NCBI RefSeq assembly: GCF_016808335.1
Contig: NC_053145.1
Coordinates: forward strand, 29,895,120-29,959,119
Source: Panicum virgatum
Taxonomy: Eukaryota > Streptophyta > Magnoliopsida > Poales > Poaceae
Length of the DNA: 64,000 nucleotides
Direction of reading: 5' to 3'
Both the position numbers and the translations under genes were made by a program. Below are positions 11,460-23,892 of the stretch, one piece after another (positions within the stretch are counted from its first letter, which is position 1; each line of letters starts with the position of its first letter). Below the pieces are notes generated by a model. It made no database searches, was not told where the DNA came from, and saw only the letters and a program-made list of their open reading frames with translations.

Positions 11460-12004
11460 AAATTCGAAGGGCCCCCAAAATACTAGGTATACATTAAGTA
11501 TAATGGTGTAGATACTTTAATTTAGTTGATTGTTGGCCCAATTTGTGATAAAACATTGCCCAAATTTCTCCTGGAAGATGGATCATCATAGGTGTATCGC
11601 TTGCTGCTTCCTTTCACACATCGCGCTTGCTGGCTGCTATCGTATGGTATTCGCGATCCTGCGGAGTGCCAACCTACCTAGTGCACCGCCACCCGGCACG
11701 CCAGTGTTCATGGCAGAATGGCATCACTCACCACCACCGTCCACTCAGACAGCAGACCTCCAGACCGAACCATGTTTCTCTTAAGCAGGAGAATCGAGGT
11801 CCAGCTAGCCAATAAGACTCATCATTGCTCACTCCCTACATCTTCCAATGTGTGCATCAACTTTGAGGGGTCTACAAATTCATGGTGATGGATCAATACA
11901 CATCTTTTCTTATGTTATTGTAATATGTGCACTTGAGACTACTTTGTGTTTCGTGTGTTACATATTATTGGTTTTACATCTATAGACAAGTGTGTGTTGA
12001 ATAC
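11460..12004. other. Unassigned sequence downstream of the Ptta-like gene
   Basis: Short ORFs exist at 11530-11815 (MLAQFVIKHCPNF...), more GC-rich than their surroundings, but I recognise no domain. It could be a captured gene fragment or 3' untranslated CACTA sequence. Confidence 0.2.
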
Positions 12005-13348
12005 TGTTGATGTTTTGTAGCGTCACGAATAGAATCCGCAAGCGCACGGATATCGTCGTAGTTTTCATGTAGGAGTATTCCAGAGTATCATATTCCCTGA
12101 AAAACGTGACTATATTATCTAAGGCTTTAATTTGTACAAGGACACCATACTACCAAAGAGGTAAGAGGTAGAGAGGATTTCTAAGGTTCAGAGTCAAAGG
12201 TAAGATAGAGCTAACTAGTTATTTACTTTGCGCTATCAGCTTCACCTGGATAAAACCAAAAGCTCTGACAATAACGCTACTGTGGTATACCCAAACATGG
12301 AGGGTTATGATGGAACTTAACAGGGCTATCACAACCAGCAAGATACCTCTACAAATAATGGGGTGATACAACAATTAACAGGTAGAGTCTAGTCTAGACA
12401 CCACGTCTATACCATCTTCTACTAACTCTAGAGTCATACAGGATTATCCATCTTTTATCAGGAATCCTACTCTAGAGGCATCCACTGAGCTAGTGAACTA
12501 TTGATCCCATAAACAACTAGAAAAATGACACTACCTTAACTAAGAAACTAAAGCACAAAGAAGATCACAAACACTTGCTATGATTGATAAACAACCATCG
12601 AGGTACGAGCTGGAGAAGAGCACTGGAGGCCAACCGGCACCTCCCCGACTCCCCCTCACTGTCTCCCTAACTTCCTAGGACTAGCTAGCTTGAACTAAAC
12701 CTCTAAGGAGAGCTCTAAACATCAAAAGTGAGAAGAGAGTTGCAGTGTGAGATGTGTCTCCATTTGAGACCCCCGTCTACTATTTATAGGAGGGGGCCAT
12801 GGGTTTGCACGGGCGAGTTCTGCAGGTAAGCCTCCTTGAACCAACATTAGGAACCAATCTGTTAGAGACATGTGAAAAGGGAAAGGCGGTGGTGCCTTAC
12901 TATGGTCGGCCGACCATGGGTCAGGCCTAACGACCTCCCCTTTGGTTGTTAGGTTGTCCTGATGTCCCACACGTCAAATAAAGGTGATGGGCCTTGTCTA
13001 AAGTCAGTTTAGATGCTTTGGTGGGCTCATGGATCCTTGTACTCAAGTTTGTTTGGTCGAGAAGGTTTTCCCTTGGATTGATGAGGTGGTCATGCTCGTA
13101 GGCTGTGTTTCCTTCTCTTGTGAGGCTATCAAGTGGGCCCTTTTGATCCTTATGTGGTTGGACATTTCTACCTTGGACCATACTTGCTAGTTTCTTACAT
13201 TTTTGTCCTAAATTCAGCTGCACACATATTCAGACCAGCATATGTGGAATTCGTAAAATAATTAACCTATGCTAAAATTTATTCGTTTCGATGTTCATAT
13301 TTTGCGCGATATTTGATGGTCAAAATGGGTCAAAATAGACCGTCAACA
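12005..13348 (-). mobile_element. Solo Athila-type LTR (1,344 bp), TSD AATAC
   Basis: Read on the minus strand it starts TGTTGACGGTC and ends in CAACA. It is flanked by perfect 5-bp direct repeats AATAC at 12000-12004 and 13349-13353. It shares blocks with the LTRs at 22716, 23893 and 60696 (for example GGTCTATTTTGACCC and GAATTCCACA). No internal region is attached, so it is a solo LTR. Confidence 0.9.
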
Positions 13349-13429
13349 AATACATTATAGGTTTGAGCAATCCTAGTTTGTAACCCAGATTTCAAATTGG
13401 ATAATGAATGTTTCAAATTAGGTGCATTA

Positions 13430-14314
13430 TTCCAATATTACCACGACTGATGCGGTCGTTGTGATAGCCTTTAATTATATAGCAACTACACATAATAGTG
13501 TTGCAATACCGAAAAAGGATATAGCGACGACTTGTACTACCTTTGGGATATCTTTTAAGGATATAGCGACAACTAGAATTGCCATTGTGATATCCTTTAA
13601 GCATATAGCAATGACCGAGCCTGTTGTTGCGATATCCTCTAAAGGATACAGCGACGATACGTACTGGCATTGTGATATCCTCTAAGGATATAACTAGCGT
13701 TGGGATATCCAATAAATATATAGCGACACTCAAACAGGTGTTGTGATATCCTTTTAAGCATATAGCGATGACTCATCTGTTGTTCAATATCCTCTATAGG
13801 ATATAGCGATGACACATATGGGTGTTGTGATATCCTCTATGGATACAGTGACAATACGTACTAGCGTTGTGATATCCTCTGAGGATATAGCGGCGAATGA
13901 GAAATCGTTGCCACATTTTACAAGGATATTGCAATGTCATATGAGTTATTGCCGCAACTGGATATCATCGCGATATGTACTATTGCAACAGAAATCTTGC
14001 AATGCACTAGTGCTTGGTTGCATCCAACCAACGTTAATGCAAAAATAGCTATAGGAAAGCTCCCTCTGGTTAGCGCCATGATCATTGTTGTTGCTTCAAC
14101 GATAAATTGTCACGCCGAATGTTGTCGCAACACGCCTCATTTACCGCAACTGCGCACACCACTGATGCGATGGGCTATTGCAACTCAGGTATAAGAAACG
14201 CCTAGAGTTCTGTCCTAACGACCCAATTTTTGTTGTGTTTCCTTGATATTGCATTGAAAATGAGCTTATTATGACGATTTTGGCGCGTTGCCTAAGCCAC
14301 ATTTTCTAGTAGTG
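13430..14314 (+). mobile_element. CACTA (En/Spm) 3' end with subterminal repeats
   Basis: It ends TTTTCTAGTAGTG at 14302-14314, the inverted form of the CACTACTAGAAAA terminus. From about 13460 to 13900, eight or nine units of roughly 40-60 bp each contain GATATCC..AAGGATATAGCGA, a short palindrome. From 13920 to 14200 units with TTGCAAC and TTGTCGCAAC follow. Subterminal repeats of this kind bind the CACTA accessory protein in known elements. The matching 5' terminus was not located. Confidence 0.72.
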
Positions 14315-15429
14315 GTTAGACAGTTTAATGATGATGAATAACACCTGAAACAACTGTTTACTACTACATGGATCTATTGGCTTGTCTAATGATCATGATT
14401 AATTAATCCATCGAGTGGCCACATTGGATAACGGTGCAACCATAAGAACCAATGGGCTCCTGTCTTCACTAGCTAATTAGATATCTCTAGCTTGTTGGTA
14501 GCTTACCAAAAGACACAAGAGGGGGGACTAGATTTAAGAGAGATACTCAGCCTGCCTGAGTTTGTATGCCTACAGGGTACGCCCGCTTTGGACGAGGCTA
14601 TACTCGCCTAGTAGCTAAAACCTTAGTGGGTTACTAATTCTTAGGGGGTCTTTCTAAAGGCCTTGTAGTGTGCCTATGCAATCATACCTCGGAAGTGTGA
14701 TGATAATGCTTGATCAGCACAGCGTGATGGATAACACGACTTGTGGATAAAGTGTACGACCTATGTAGAGTGCAAACTAATATATCAGCCATGCTCACGA
14801 TTAAGAGCGACCTGAGCCCTTAATTCAAATTTGTGCTTTAATTCAGTTATTTAATTGATCCATCTTTACTTTATTGTTTTTATTTTTCTTTTATCATATT
14901 GTGGGTTGGAAATCACTTATACCGTAGTAATTAGATTGCTAATTATTTAATATTTATTAAAATGCTAACTGTAGTTACTAAGCCAATCTTTATCATTTCT
15001 AAACCTTTCATGTTATTTATTTCTTAATACACTTGCTGAGTACCAACGACAAGTATACATGTAGAGAGATAGATTGCGCATAATAGATGGATTGTGTTAG
15101 CTTGAGCCTTCGGTAGGAGTACCTGACTTGGAGGGCAAGGAGCCTCTCTTACAGATATGGTAGAATACAGATATAATCCTAATCTACCTAATATAAAAAC
15201 ATCCTTGATATACTGTAATAGTACTCACACTTGCTAAAACCACTGCTTAGAAGTGGAAGTTGCTATGAAGTTTCCTGAAGATGTTGTGGAGGTCCAGGTG
15301 TATGTAACCCTAGGTCGATTGCATGTGAAGTTTGGAGTTTTCGTTTCGAGAAAAAACTATATATCTCTAATAGACCTTTTAGTTGTTGTAAATCTCTTTT
15401 TAAGACAGTTTAACTGCTCATTACGGTAT
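14315..15429. other. Intergenic sequence, possible LTR relic
   Basis: There is no ORF of interest. Bases 14560-14830 resemble a widespread grass retrotransposon segment (CATACCTCGGAAGTGTGATG, CACAGCGTGATGGATAACAC), but I recognise this only from memory and see no second copy in the window. The remainder is AT-rich with no structure I can name. Confidence 0.3.
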
Positions 15430-15700
15430 TAAGTAAAGGCAGTTTACAAAGCCAATTCCAGAACCCCTGCGCTAGGAACCCTAAAGAATCTAATGAGGTC
15501 TTTGACCGCATAATTAGATGATAGTTACTGTAGTATCACTGTAGTCAATCATCAATTAATTACTGTCATTAGATTCATCGAAAGAAGTTACATCTATCCG
15601 TGAAAATCTTTTGCAAAAAGACTTTATTTAGCCCGCTATATATGCAAGATTCCCTTGTACAAGATCCAAGAAGAGGCCAACCAAACAAGGCCAATCTTTT
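15430..15700. mobile_element. Degenerate MITE-like element upstream of the kinase gene
   Basis: The block AATCTAATGAGGTCTTTGAC, then ACTGTAGTATCACTGTAG, then TCATTAGATTCATCG, then a CCAACCAAACAAGG-type end matches a short inverted-repeat family common near genes in panicoid grasses. This comes from memory of the family. ATCTAATGA and TCATTAGAT are themselves inverted. It ends about 520 bp before the ATG. Confidence 0.45.
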
Positions 15701-16225
15701 CCAGTAAAAAATTAAACCCTGCCAACTACTGCCAGGCCATTATTAGCGTGGCTCGTGGGCGGCTAGCTGGCACCCATTTGTCTATTGATATTAAATTTTA
15801 TTTGGGATCCTGTCCCCTACCTTAGCTATATGCGTCAACAATACTACATAGATTATATATTCGCAGTGGCATCTCTACTGGCTTCTGAAAAAAATAGAAA
15901 GACTCAGCCAGCAAATTGGGATCCAGGTCAACTTATCGATATTTAATTGGATTGCTTAATTTATTGTACACCTGCAGCGCTGCAGGCTGCAGAAAGGAAA
16001 CCATTCATCTCAGAACCTCATCAGCCCCCTTCCAGTTTTCTCTTCCCAGCGACGATTCCTCCTGTCAAGGTTTGTTCTTTTCACAGCTGATTTTTTTGAC
16101 ATGTTAGTTGAGTGACCATCCTTATGCTTACTCGTTTCAGCGTCTGGCTATATCATTGTATTATGTTGTTCAACAACTTACTTGTTTCAGTTGTTAAGCA
16201 TCCATAACTTGTTCAATTATCAGAA
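15701..16225 (+). promoter_or_regulatory. Probable promoter and 5' UTR of the kinase-like gene
   Basis: A CT-rich stretch around 16020-16070 ends at TGTCAAG|GTTTGT, and TTGTTTCAG occurs at about 16190. A 5' UTR intron between them is plausible. No single convincing TATA box stands out. RNA reads would decide. Confidence 0.35.
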
Positions 16226-17780
16226 ATGGCGGCAGGAGGAAAAACCATAGAGAGCAACCCCAGCCTTCCGAAGGAACTGTCATTTGACTATTTGAAGAAA
16301 ATCACAAAGAATTTCTCCAGTGAGCTAGAAATCGGCAAAAGTCCATTCGGATCACTCTATAAGGTATGATTTGTCCATCAACGGTTCATCCTTTATCAAA
16401 AGTTATGACAAAATGGGTGTACATAAAGTATCTGTGTGGTTAAACAGGGGATTCGGGAAGATGGTGGAGCTATTACTGTGAAGAAACTTGCAGAAAATTC
16501 ACCACTGTCAGCTGACGTAATATTTGAGAAAGAGGTCCAGAATTTCATGAAGGATGAACATGAAAATATAATAAAGGTTGTTGGATACTGCCGTGAAGGA
16601 AGAAGGAAAACGGTGAAAAGCAACAGAAAATATATTGTTACAGATATCACTGAAACTCTACTCTGCTATGAATACTTACCTATGGGAAGCCTTCATGACA
16701 ATCTTGTTGGTATGTAATACGATTTGCCAATATGACACATATCCGACATAGCATTTCCTTTCTATATTTTCTATCTGTGTACTAGAATACTTTTATGTTA
16801 TTAAGACATCGCCTGTTATATCTACCTCTAACTTTTACATTTGTACATGCTCCCAAAAGGTGTGAAGAACTTTGCCATAGGTCATCAGTGTTTGTGAACA
16901 AGTAGTATAACATAATAAGGATTACTCAATACAATTGACTCACAATATATACGCTACTTAGTACATGATTAATTGATTTACATTTTCAGATGAAAGCAGT
17001 AGTAACATCGACTGGGGCACACGATTCAATATAGTCAAGGGGATCTGCCGCGGCATACAGTATCTACACAACTTGGAGCCTAAGCCCATTATCCACTTGG
17101 ATCTGAACCCACAAAATATATGGTTGGATGATAACATGGTCCCCAAAATTGCGAATTTTGAATTTGCCAGACTCTTTGGTAAAGAAAAAACCCATATGAA
17201 TACAAAAAGTGACGTGGGATCAGTGTAAGCTACTTCAATTTTAATGCTATCAACTTGTAAATTTACTACATTTTAACTGCATTTTCATCTGGCCGAGTAT
17301 TTCTGATTAAACTGGTATATTTAATGCTGCTCAGTGGATACATGGCTCCGGAGTACCTTCATGAAGGTGAAATATCGGCCCAGTCCGACATATATAGTTT
17401 AGGACTAATGATACTTGAGATAGCCACAAGAGAAAAGAATCATTGCGGCTCTGATGAGAGGCATGCAAGGAAATTTGTTGACGAAGTAAGATGAATTGAT
17501 GTTTTATCTGATGATTTGAAGATTGAAAATACAATATTCTTAAATCTGTTATTTTGTTGGTGCATCATTACCAGGGAGCATAATCCCAGTTCTTTTGTAG
17601 GTGAGCCGAGATTGGAGAAATAAAGATGTCATAATGTTTGAGTACCCAGATTTAGACGTGGAAGGCCTCAACCAAGTAAAAACCTGCATCGACGTTGGTC
17701 TACAATGCGTAGAGATTGACCAGAAGAAGAGACCTTCCATAGAAAAAGTTGTCAAGATGCTCGGCCTTCCATCGAACTAA
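16226..17780 (+). CDS. Receptor-like cytoplasmic kinase-type protein, probable pseudokinase, five exons, 321 aa
   Basis: Exons are 16226-16363, 16448-16709, 16990-17224, 17335-17485 and 17601-17780. All introns are GT-AG, the phases join without a stop, and the total is 966 nt. The start MAAGGKTIESNPSLPKELSF fits a rice family of ectodomain-less receptor kinases known to me. Kinase landmarks: the ATP lysine is kept (ITVKK, Lys58); the glycine loop is degraded (GKSPFG, 37-42); the catalytic loop is HLDLNPQN (169-176), with Asn for the usual Lys; DFG is replaced by NFE (189-191), so the Mg-binding Asp is lost; MAPEY, SDIYSLG and the C-terminal QKKRPS region are intact. There is no signal peptide or transmembrane segment, so it is probably cytoplasmic. 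The frame is open but catalysis is unlikely. It may act as a scaffold or be a young pseudogene. Confidence 0.88.
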
Positions 17781-17796
17781 TTTGTCAGAGGTACGA

Positions 17797-17823
17797 AATA
17801 AACAATGAATGCATAGCAATAAA
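17797..17823 (+). terminator. Candidate polyadenylation signals of the kinase-like gene
   Basis: Two AATAAA hexamers lie 17 and 38 bp after the stop codon, at 17797 and 17818. The site is close, so the main poly(A) site may lie further downstream. Confidence 0.4.
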
Positions 17824-20800
17824 GGAAGAATTCTAGTTGTACTTCAGTAGCCTGTGCGCTTAATACAAATTTGTCAGTCACCAAATTCACGATACATGGT
17901 GCCTAGGTGCCAGTGTTTTAATTGGAGAAATTCCACATCTATTCATTTATGGACAGAAAGACTTTAAAAATACCTGCTTACTTAAAGTCTTTTGTTGATC
18001 CCATTGTCAAAACCAAGCCACCCAAGTTAGAGTCCAACACTGGGGCATACTTTTGTTGATCTGATACACTTTAGTTTCGGAAATTGTTACCTGCTATGAT
18101 GCAATCAGGAAATTTGTATATGCTGCCTTTGACCCACAAAATAATGAAATTTCAGGTATCCCTATCTCAAGCAATTGTGAAACTTCGCTCCTTTTGAAGG
18201 ACAGCCACCAAAGATGAAATAAAAGATGCACTTTTCATTATAAATTAATAAGATTCTTCGGTGCTAGATCATTTTGCAACATTAAATTCTTGTATTCAAA
18301 GGAGATTCCTGTCCAGATATTTCTTTAATTTGTTTGTAATAATCGAGATAGAACAGATTTGTCGACTCATCTTGTTGTCAGTTGTTGAAACAAAAATTTT
18401 CCCTTTATTTTTATTCTTAGGCCAATTAGACCTATAGTTTCAAAACTTAGAACTAGTTTGGGAGGAAGGGGGAAGCATGCCCAGGGAAGGTAATCCTCAT
18501 GAGGATTTCCCTGTCAATCCGATTACCTGGGTGCCTTTCCCACTAGGATTAGCAAATCCCTGTTTGGAGAACCAGAGGGGTGGAAATCCATGATATAAAA
18601 AATATCTCAAAAGATCAGAAAAATTATGAAAAATTCAATAAAAATAATAAAATGAGAATTTCAGTACCCAATAATCAAATATGCTAGATAATCTATAGCA
18701 GATTCATCCATATATCCATACTCCCACCAACAAATGCAAATGTGTTAGCCTCCCGTCCCTCATTTTTAAGACTTCTTTACAGCAAAAACTGTTCTTAGTT
18801 CACTCGGCACTTGCATCCCAAAGTTTAACATCACACAGATTGTACATTGCATCACTACCAGCATATAGATGCCAAGTTAAATAGCATCACAAATTTGGAA
18901 GCCAGCTCAAAAACTACACACGTCGACAATATATATTGCAGGCACATATACAAGCCAGTCACTTGGGAAACCCCTCGCTGGTGTGATCTCCTAGACATCT
19001 GCAATCAAATCAATAATAGAAGACCAAATCATAGCAAAAAGAGGAATGAATAAGAATGGTTAGGACAATCAAAATTCTGCCCAATTATCAACAGTTTATC
19101 ATAGGGCAGCAAGATCTAGTCCACAAGATCGAATAATAGGACAGCATATATGGCAATAACAGATGAAAATATGATTTAAAATACATCCATCTACACTTGG
19201 TAAAAGAATCATCCATCTAAACCTCGCATAACAGATTTGTCTTAGCGTGGCACACATCGGCAAGGGATGAGACCAACCATTATCAGTCCTCATAGAGGAT
19301 AATTGCTCCTGAAAACTATGTAAAAGCCTTAGTCGAAAAGCCACAAGTAACTGACATAGGAATCCATCTGTCAAGTTTAAAAAAGGCCACAAGTAACTAG
19401 AAATATGCATGCACAATACTTCTATCTTTAAGTTTCAGATACTCGTTATGCAGCACCTAAACTGCTCTACCAAAATAGAATTCATCAATCAATAGAGCAA
19501 GGGCTAATTAATTAATCATATTTAGATTAACAGCACTGCTCATGGATATACTTCCTGTTTGCCAGATTGAGTTGTACTACTCATTAAATTGTGTGACAAA
19601 GAGTTCTCAGTATGCTACTACAAGCACATCCAATGAGTAAAAGTTACACATTCATTTTTCAGGAGCTCAACCATGGCACGACAAGGAGGAGAGAGGAGGG
19701 CTCACCAGATCCTCGTACCAGTAGGCTGCTGTTTGTGCGTTGCTATGTTATGCAACCCGAACTGAACAACTGATATGCAACTGATATTTGTTACTGACTG
19801 AAGGTGATTTTTTGTTGTTTCAAATCGGAATTTACCAAATTCTCATGTCATGTAGCCTCTTTTGCTGAATTTATTACGAAAGACAATGTATGTTCATATA
19901 CAGATTTTGAAAGGCAATGTGTGTGTCAAAGGCAAGAGCGACGGCCGTGCTCTGTTCTCGGTCCTGTGCCGATTTGGGCAGCTTGGCAGGCGCGGTTCAT
20001 TTTGTGGAATGTGAAGTGTGAAGAGGTGCTTTCCTTGCAAAACAAAAAGAATAAAATTAAGAAAAGAAAAGACTGACATAGAAATAGATGTTACTGTCGG
20101 AATCAATCTAAGAAGGGATGAACAAAGAACAAGATCCCTTCCCTCAAAAGATCCATTTGCTATGTGCACCTGTCGGAACCAAATGCAAATATACAAATCA
20201 CAGCAATTGGTTATTCGAGAAGCACATCATGTGTTGTAAAGAATTTGCCTTATGAGTGTTTGTTCTATATCCATATAAAGCCATCCGGTCTAGAAAATCT
20301 GATAAGCAGAGGGCAACAGAAACAAACAGAAGCATGAAAATGCTAATGTATGGCTCCTCAAAGAACACCTCTAATAAAAGAATTCTGCTGCAATCTGAAT
20401 CAGCCAACCTGACTTCGTCAACAGCATCTCTATGTGCCTTCTAACTAAACCAAGATAGTATGTACAATTATAATGGCTACTCAAAAAGGCAAATAGTATT
20501 GAATTCTAAAAACTTGCTATGAAGCAATTTCGATTAAAAAATTAAAATTATTAGCAGGGTAATATAATTGAATGTCTATGGCTGCTTGGGGGGCACTTCT
20601 AGGTAGAGTAGATGAGGCGTCCTCTCAAAAGGCCAAAGTGAGCATCAGATGCCCATTGCTATGTGCCTCCTAGATCTGTATGGGCTTTGAACCAGACAGA
20701 AAAGCACACAGACATTATGCACTACAAAGTTGGGAGGCTGACCTAGGCAAGGAGTAACAAGCAAAAAGATGAACAAGGAGTGGTTCTTGGAGAAGAGTAT

Positions 20801-21249
20801 AATGTCCGAGATTTGCAAGGGCTGCACAGGGAATCAGGAGAGGAGTACAAACACTAGAAAATTAGGAGAGGACGGGGGGAGAACTCACATGTGCCGAGCT
20901 TGTGGCCGAGCAGTTGCCGCGATAGGGGAGGCTTGTCTGCATATCGACGGGGAAGACGAGCGGTTGCAGCGACCGGGAGGCTGAGTGGCTGAGGGGCGGC
21001 GGAGGCGAAGCAACCGACGTGGATGAACGGGTGGATGGGCGGCGGCGCCCAGATGCTAGCGGCAGCCGGCAGGCCCCACATGTATTTATGGGTATTCAGT
21101 TGAATACCCAAAAATATTGGCAAAAATATTTATACACATAGTGTATAATATATGTATGTATCTTAAAATACAAAATGATAAATTAAAACAGACCTTCCAA
21201 TTTTATTTTTCATCTCGAGTACAAATGGCCCACTACTCCACCTCCTTGA
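17824..21249. other. Intergenic sequence without a supported gene
   Basis: I found no convincing coding region. A GC-rich patch at 20880-21080 has a minus-strand splice-donor-like CACAT|GTGAGT near 20890 and could be the first exon of an untranslated or lost minus-strand gene, but nothing downstream supports it. The rest is AT-rich and non-repetitive as far as I can see. Confidence 0.3.
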
Positions 21250-22551
21250 CGCCCAGTTAGCGTGGCCCAAGAGCTCCCCCTCAACCCAACTCAGATCTGA
21301 CCCCGTGTTCCCATCCCCATCTTGAATCTGTCCCGACCCCAGACCCGGCTAACCCTAGCGCGGTTAGCGGTGGCGGTTAGGGGCGGGTGTGGGCGGGTGG
21401 CGGGCAAGGGCCAGCTAACAGGGGCAGCCCGCAGCGGCCTAGTAGCGGGCCAGTGGTTCCTAGCAGCTGAGTGTGTGGTGGCTTGGCAGCCTAGCATCAG
21501 TAGCACCACGGCAGCCAAGCGTAGGGGTGGGCACTGGGCAGGACCGGCATGACGCGCGCAGTGACCGGGCGCCGGGCGCAGCTCGATGGTTGGCTGTGCA
21601 GGTGGCACACCCAACGGCCCTGGGCACACCAGTAGCAGGCCTAACCGGTGGCACACAACCGTAGTTGTGCATGCGGCACACTAGCGGTAGCTGGCTGTCT
21701 TCCTCTTCAGCTCTTTCTTTTTCTCTCTTGCCTCTGCGATTCAAGGTGATCACATAGCACTAATGATGATCAGTTTGCAATTTTGATTGGCGATTGCTTG
21801 TTATCTTGTGGCAATTGTTGAGTAATGCAGTGACTTGAGGGATTGCAATTTTGTTGTTCAAGTCATGAAGAGGAAGAAGGGTAGCAGTGCTACTACTGAT
21901 CTAAGGAAGTTCCGCATATTAAGAAAGACCTTAGATATGACTTCGGAAGAAGGGTAGCAGTGCTACTATTGATCTAAGGAAGTTCAGGAAGAGCTACTAC
22001 TGATCTAAGGTCTTTCTTAATGGTAGCAATTTTGGAGTCCATATGAGAGAGATATGACTTCGGGAAGTTCCGCACCCCGGGCAGACCAGCCAGACCAGTT
22101 CGCAGGAGCGGTTAGACCGGTTTTCGCTGTGTAATCCGAGTTAGGAGTTGTATTTTGACACTAAATTTATTAGGGTTTCAACTCCTAATGGGCAAGCCCT
22201 CCCCTCCTTTAAATATAAAGGTCATGGCCGATTAAGGGTATCCAATCGATCAAAAACACATTTTTTTTTATCTTTTTACCTTTTATCTTTGCCATAAACT
22301 TTTCCAACCCTACGTGTTGTTTGTCTCTCGTCTCCATGGCTGATCCTAGGGCAAAGTGCCGTGCGCATGCCTCGACGGGTCCCTCCCAGGCAAGTGTTCG
22401 AGGATTCATCGACGGACCTAGTCTGTCAAAACTGGAAGTTCTGGTTTCTAAAACTAGAAGTTCTAGTTTCCACGGCAGCGCAACTATGAGTGCTACTGCG
22501 GGTGCACGTTCAGTGCTCAAGTATTTGGCGTGACATGTTTTTGCATCAACA
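21250..22551 (+). repeat. Probable gypsy LTR (left end unclear), with internal duplications
   Basis: It ends TTTTTGCATCAACA at 22551, immediately followed by a primer-binding-site-like sequence. A TATA-like TTTAAATATAAA lies at 22208-22219. Bases 21875-22010 hold two copies of AGAAGGGTAGCAGTGCTACT about 74 bp apart, plus a partial third and an inverted AAGAAAGACCTTAGAT. ORFs in the GC-rich part (21290-21750) look random. I could not place the LTR start. Confidence 0.45.
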
Positions 22552-22558
22552 TACTATT

Positions 22559-22576
22559 TGACGACTCCGCTAGGGA
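22559..22576 (+). other. Primer-binding site of a gypsy element
   Basis: TGACGACTCCGCTAGGGA lies eight bases after the LTR end. It resembles the TGGCGACTCCGCTGGGG-type site used by some plant gypsy elements. Only about 140 bp of the internal region remains before the Athila LTR fragment. Confidence 0.5.
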
Positions 22577-22715
22577 AGATGGTGTTTCAGTTTTACATGA
22601 GGAAAATACCCATGGTGTTCCTTGAGGATCTTCATCAAGAAATAGATTAGGTAACCGATGTATTGGCTTTATCATACATATTGGACAAGAAAAGAGGGAT
22701 CATCAAAGAGCCATC

Positions 22716-23225
22716 ATATTTGACGGTCTATTTTGACCCATTTTGACCGTCAAATCCGGCAAAAAAACCACACAAATAAAAGGAAAAAATGCTAGCATAG
22801 GGTTTAAAATTGATGAATTCCACAGATGCTGGATTGAAAATGTGTGCAGGTGAATTTAGGCCGTATTTGAAGCTAAGTGGCAGGTCATGACCCGAGGTTC
22901 AAAGTTTCTATGAATCAGAGGACGACACGTGTCATCACATGGATCAAAAGGGACCACCAGAGCCGGAAACTGACATAGAAAAAAGCCAAGGCACGTGCCA
23001 AAGGTCTAAGGGCCCACAATGCTGCCCACCAGCAGAAGATGGGGTGGGTTGGAGCCCAGGAGAGCTTGGCCGGCTCCGCCGCCTTAATTGCTGCACGTGG
23101 TACTCCCCCATTGGTCCTAGACGTCACTTTAGGCAGGGTTCAGGTTCCTTGCACAACAGAAGACCTCTCTTATTCATTTGGATCTTGAGAGCTCTCCCTA
23201 GGTTCTTAGGTAGCCTAGGAGTGTA
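22716..23225 (+). repeat. Athila-type LTR fragment, plus orientation
   Basis: It starts TTTGACGGTCTATTTTGACC, the LTR start shared with the solo LTR at 12005-13348 read in reverse, and continues with matching blocks (GAATTCCACA.ATGCTGG, GTGTGCAGGTGAATTTAGG, ATCAAAAGGG). It stops near 23225, well short of the usual 1.3-1.6 kb, so the LTR end, primer site and gag leader appear deleted. Confidence 0.65.
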
Positions 23226-23227
23226 GG

Positions 23228-23228
23228 A

Positions 23229-23262
<34 letters not shown>

Positions 23263-23264
23263 TG
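23228..23264. repeat. (GA)n microsatellite
   Basis: A nearly pure GA run with one AT interruption, between the LTR fragment and gag. Confidence 0.9.
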
Positions 23265-23280
23265 AGGAGAAGTTGGGGAA

Positions 23281-23892
23281 GTGCCGGGCTTGTTCTATGA
23301 GCCACCACCACCTTCTGACCCAATTCTTTCCACCAGCTATGAACTCAGCTCAAGCTTTATAGCTTCAGTTCAAGAAAATTCCTTTTCAAGAAGGGATTTT
23401 GAAAATCCCTATCATCATCTGCGCAAATTTGAGCAAGTGTGCTCATGTCGGAAAATTTCGGACATGACACACGAAGCTCTTAAATGGAAGTTGTTTCCGT
23501 TCTCCCTTATAGAGAATGCGAAGCGATGGTACTCTCACATCATAGGATGCGTGCATGGAAATTGGATCGAACTTCGGGATAAATTTTGTTCCTCATTCTT
23601 CCCGATTTCCCGCATTCGCGCTCTACAAGCGAAAGTTTTGACCTTCCACAAGAGCGAGAAGGAATCAATTGTTTTAGCTTGGGCCTGATTCACCTTATTG
23701 GTTCAATGAGGACCCAACTTGTCTTTACCGACTATTTGTTACTTCAACACTTTTATGCAGGGCTCAACAAAGAGTCTGCACACCACCTCAATTCTCACTT
23801 CTGGAAGTTCTTTTGCACACCTAACTCCAACCGAAGGTAGGGAAATCCTTGACAAGATTATGGACAAAACCTCTTTCATTTGCATGCACAAG
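23281..23892 (+). pseudogene. Athila gag fragment, plus strand, cut by Athila-2
   Basis: The reading frame from 23281 (GLFYEPPPPSDP...) contains the retrotransposon gag core (HLRKFEQVCS, WKLFPFSLIENAKRWY, DKFCSSFFPISRI). It shifts frame near 23685 and continues with LTPTEGREILDKI to SFICMHK. At 23893 it is interrupted by the minus-strand Athila-2 LTR. The continuation of gag is not found right of 47379. Confidence 0.85.

Noticed and set aside
13430..13930. Possible CRISPR-like array of regularly spaced repeats
   Set aside because: The repeats are palindromic CACTA subterminal repeats in plant DNA, without constant repeat length, spacers of equal size or cas genes.
20854..21123. 89-codon minus-strand ORF MPIFLGIQLNTHKY...
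   Set aside because: Composition follows the GC-rich patch. No domain, and it starts in AT-rich repeat-like DNA.
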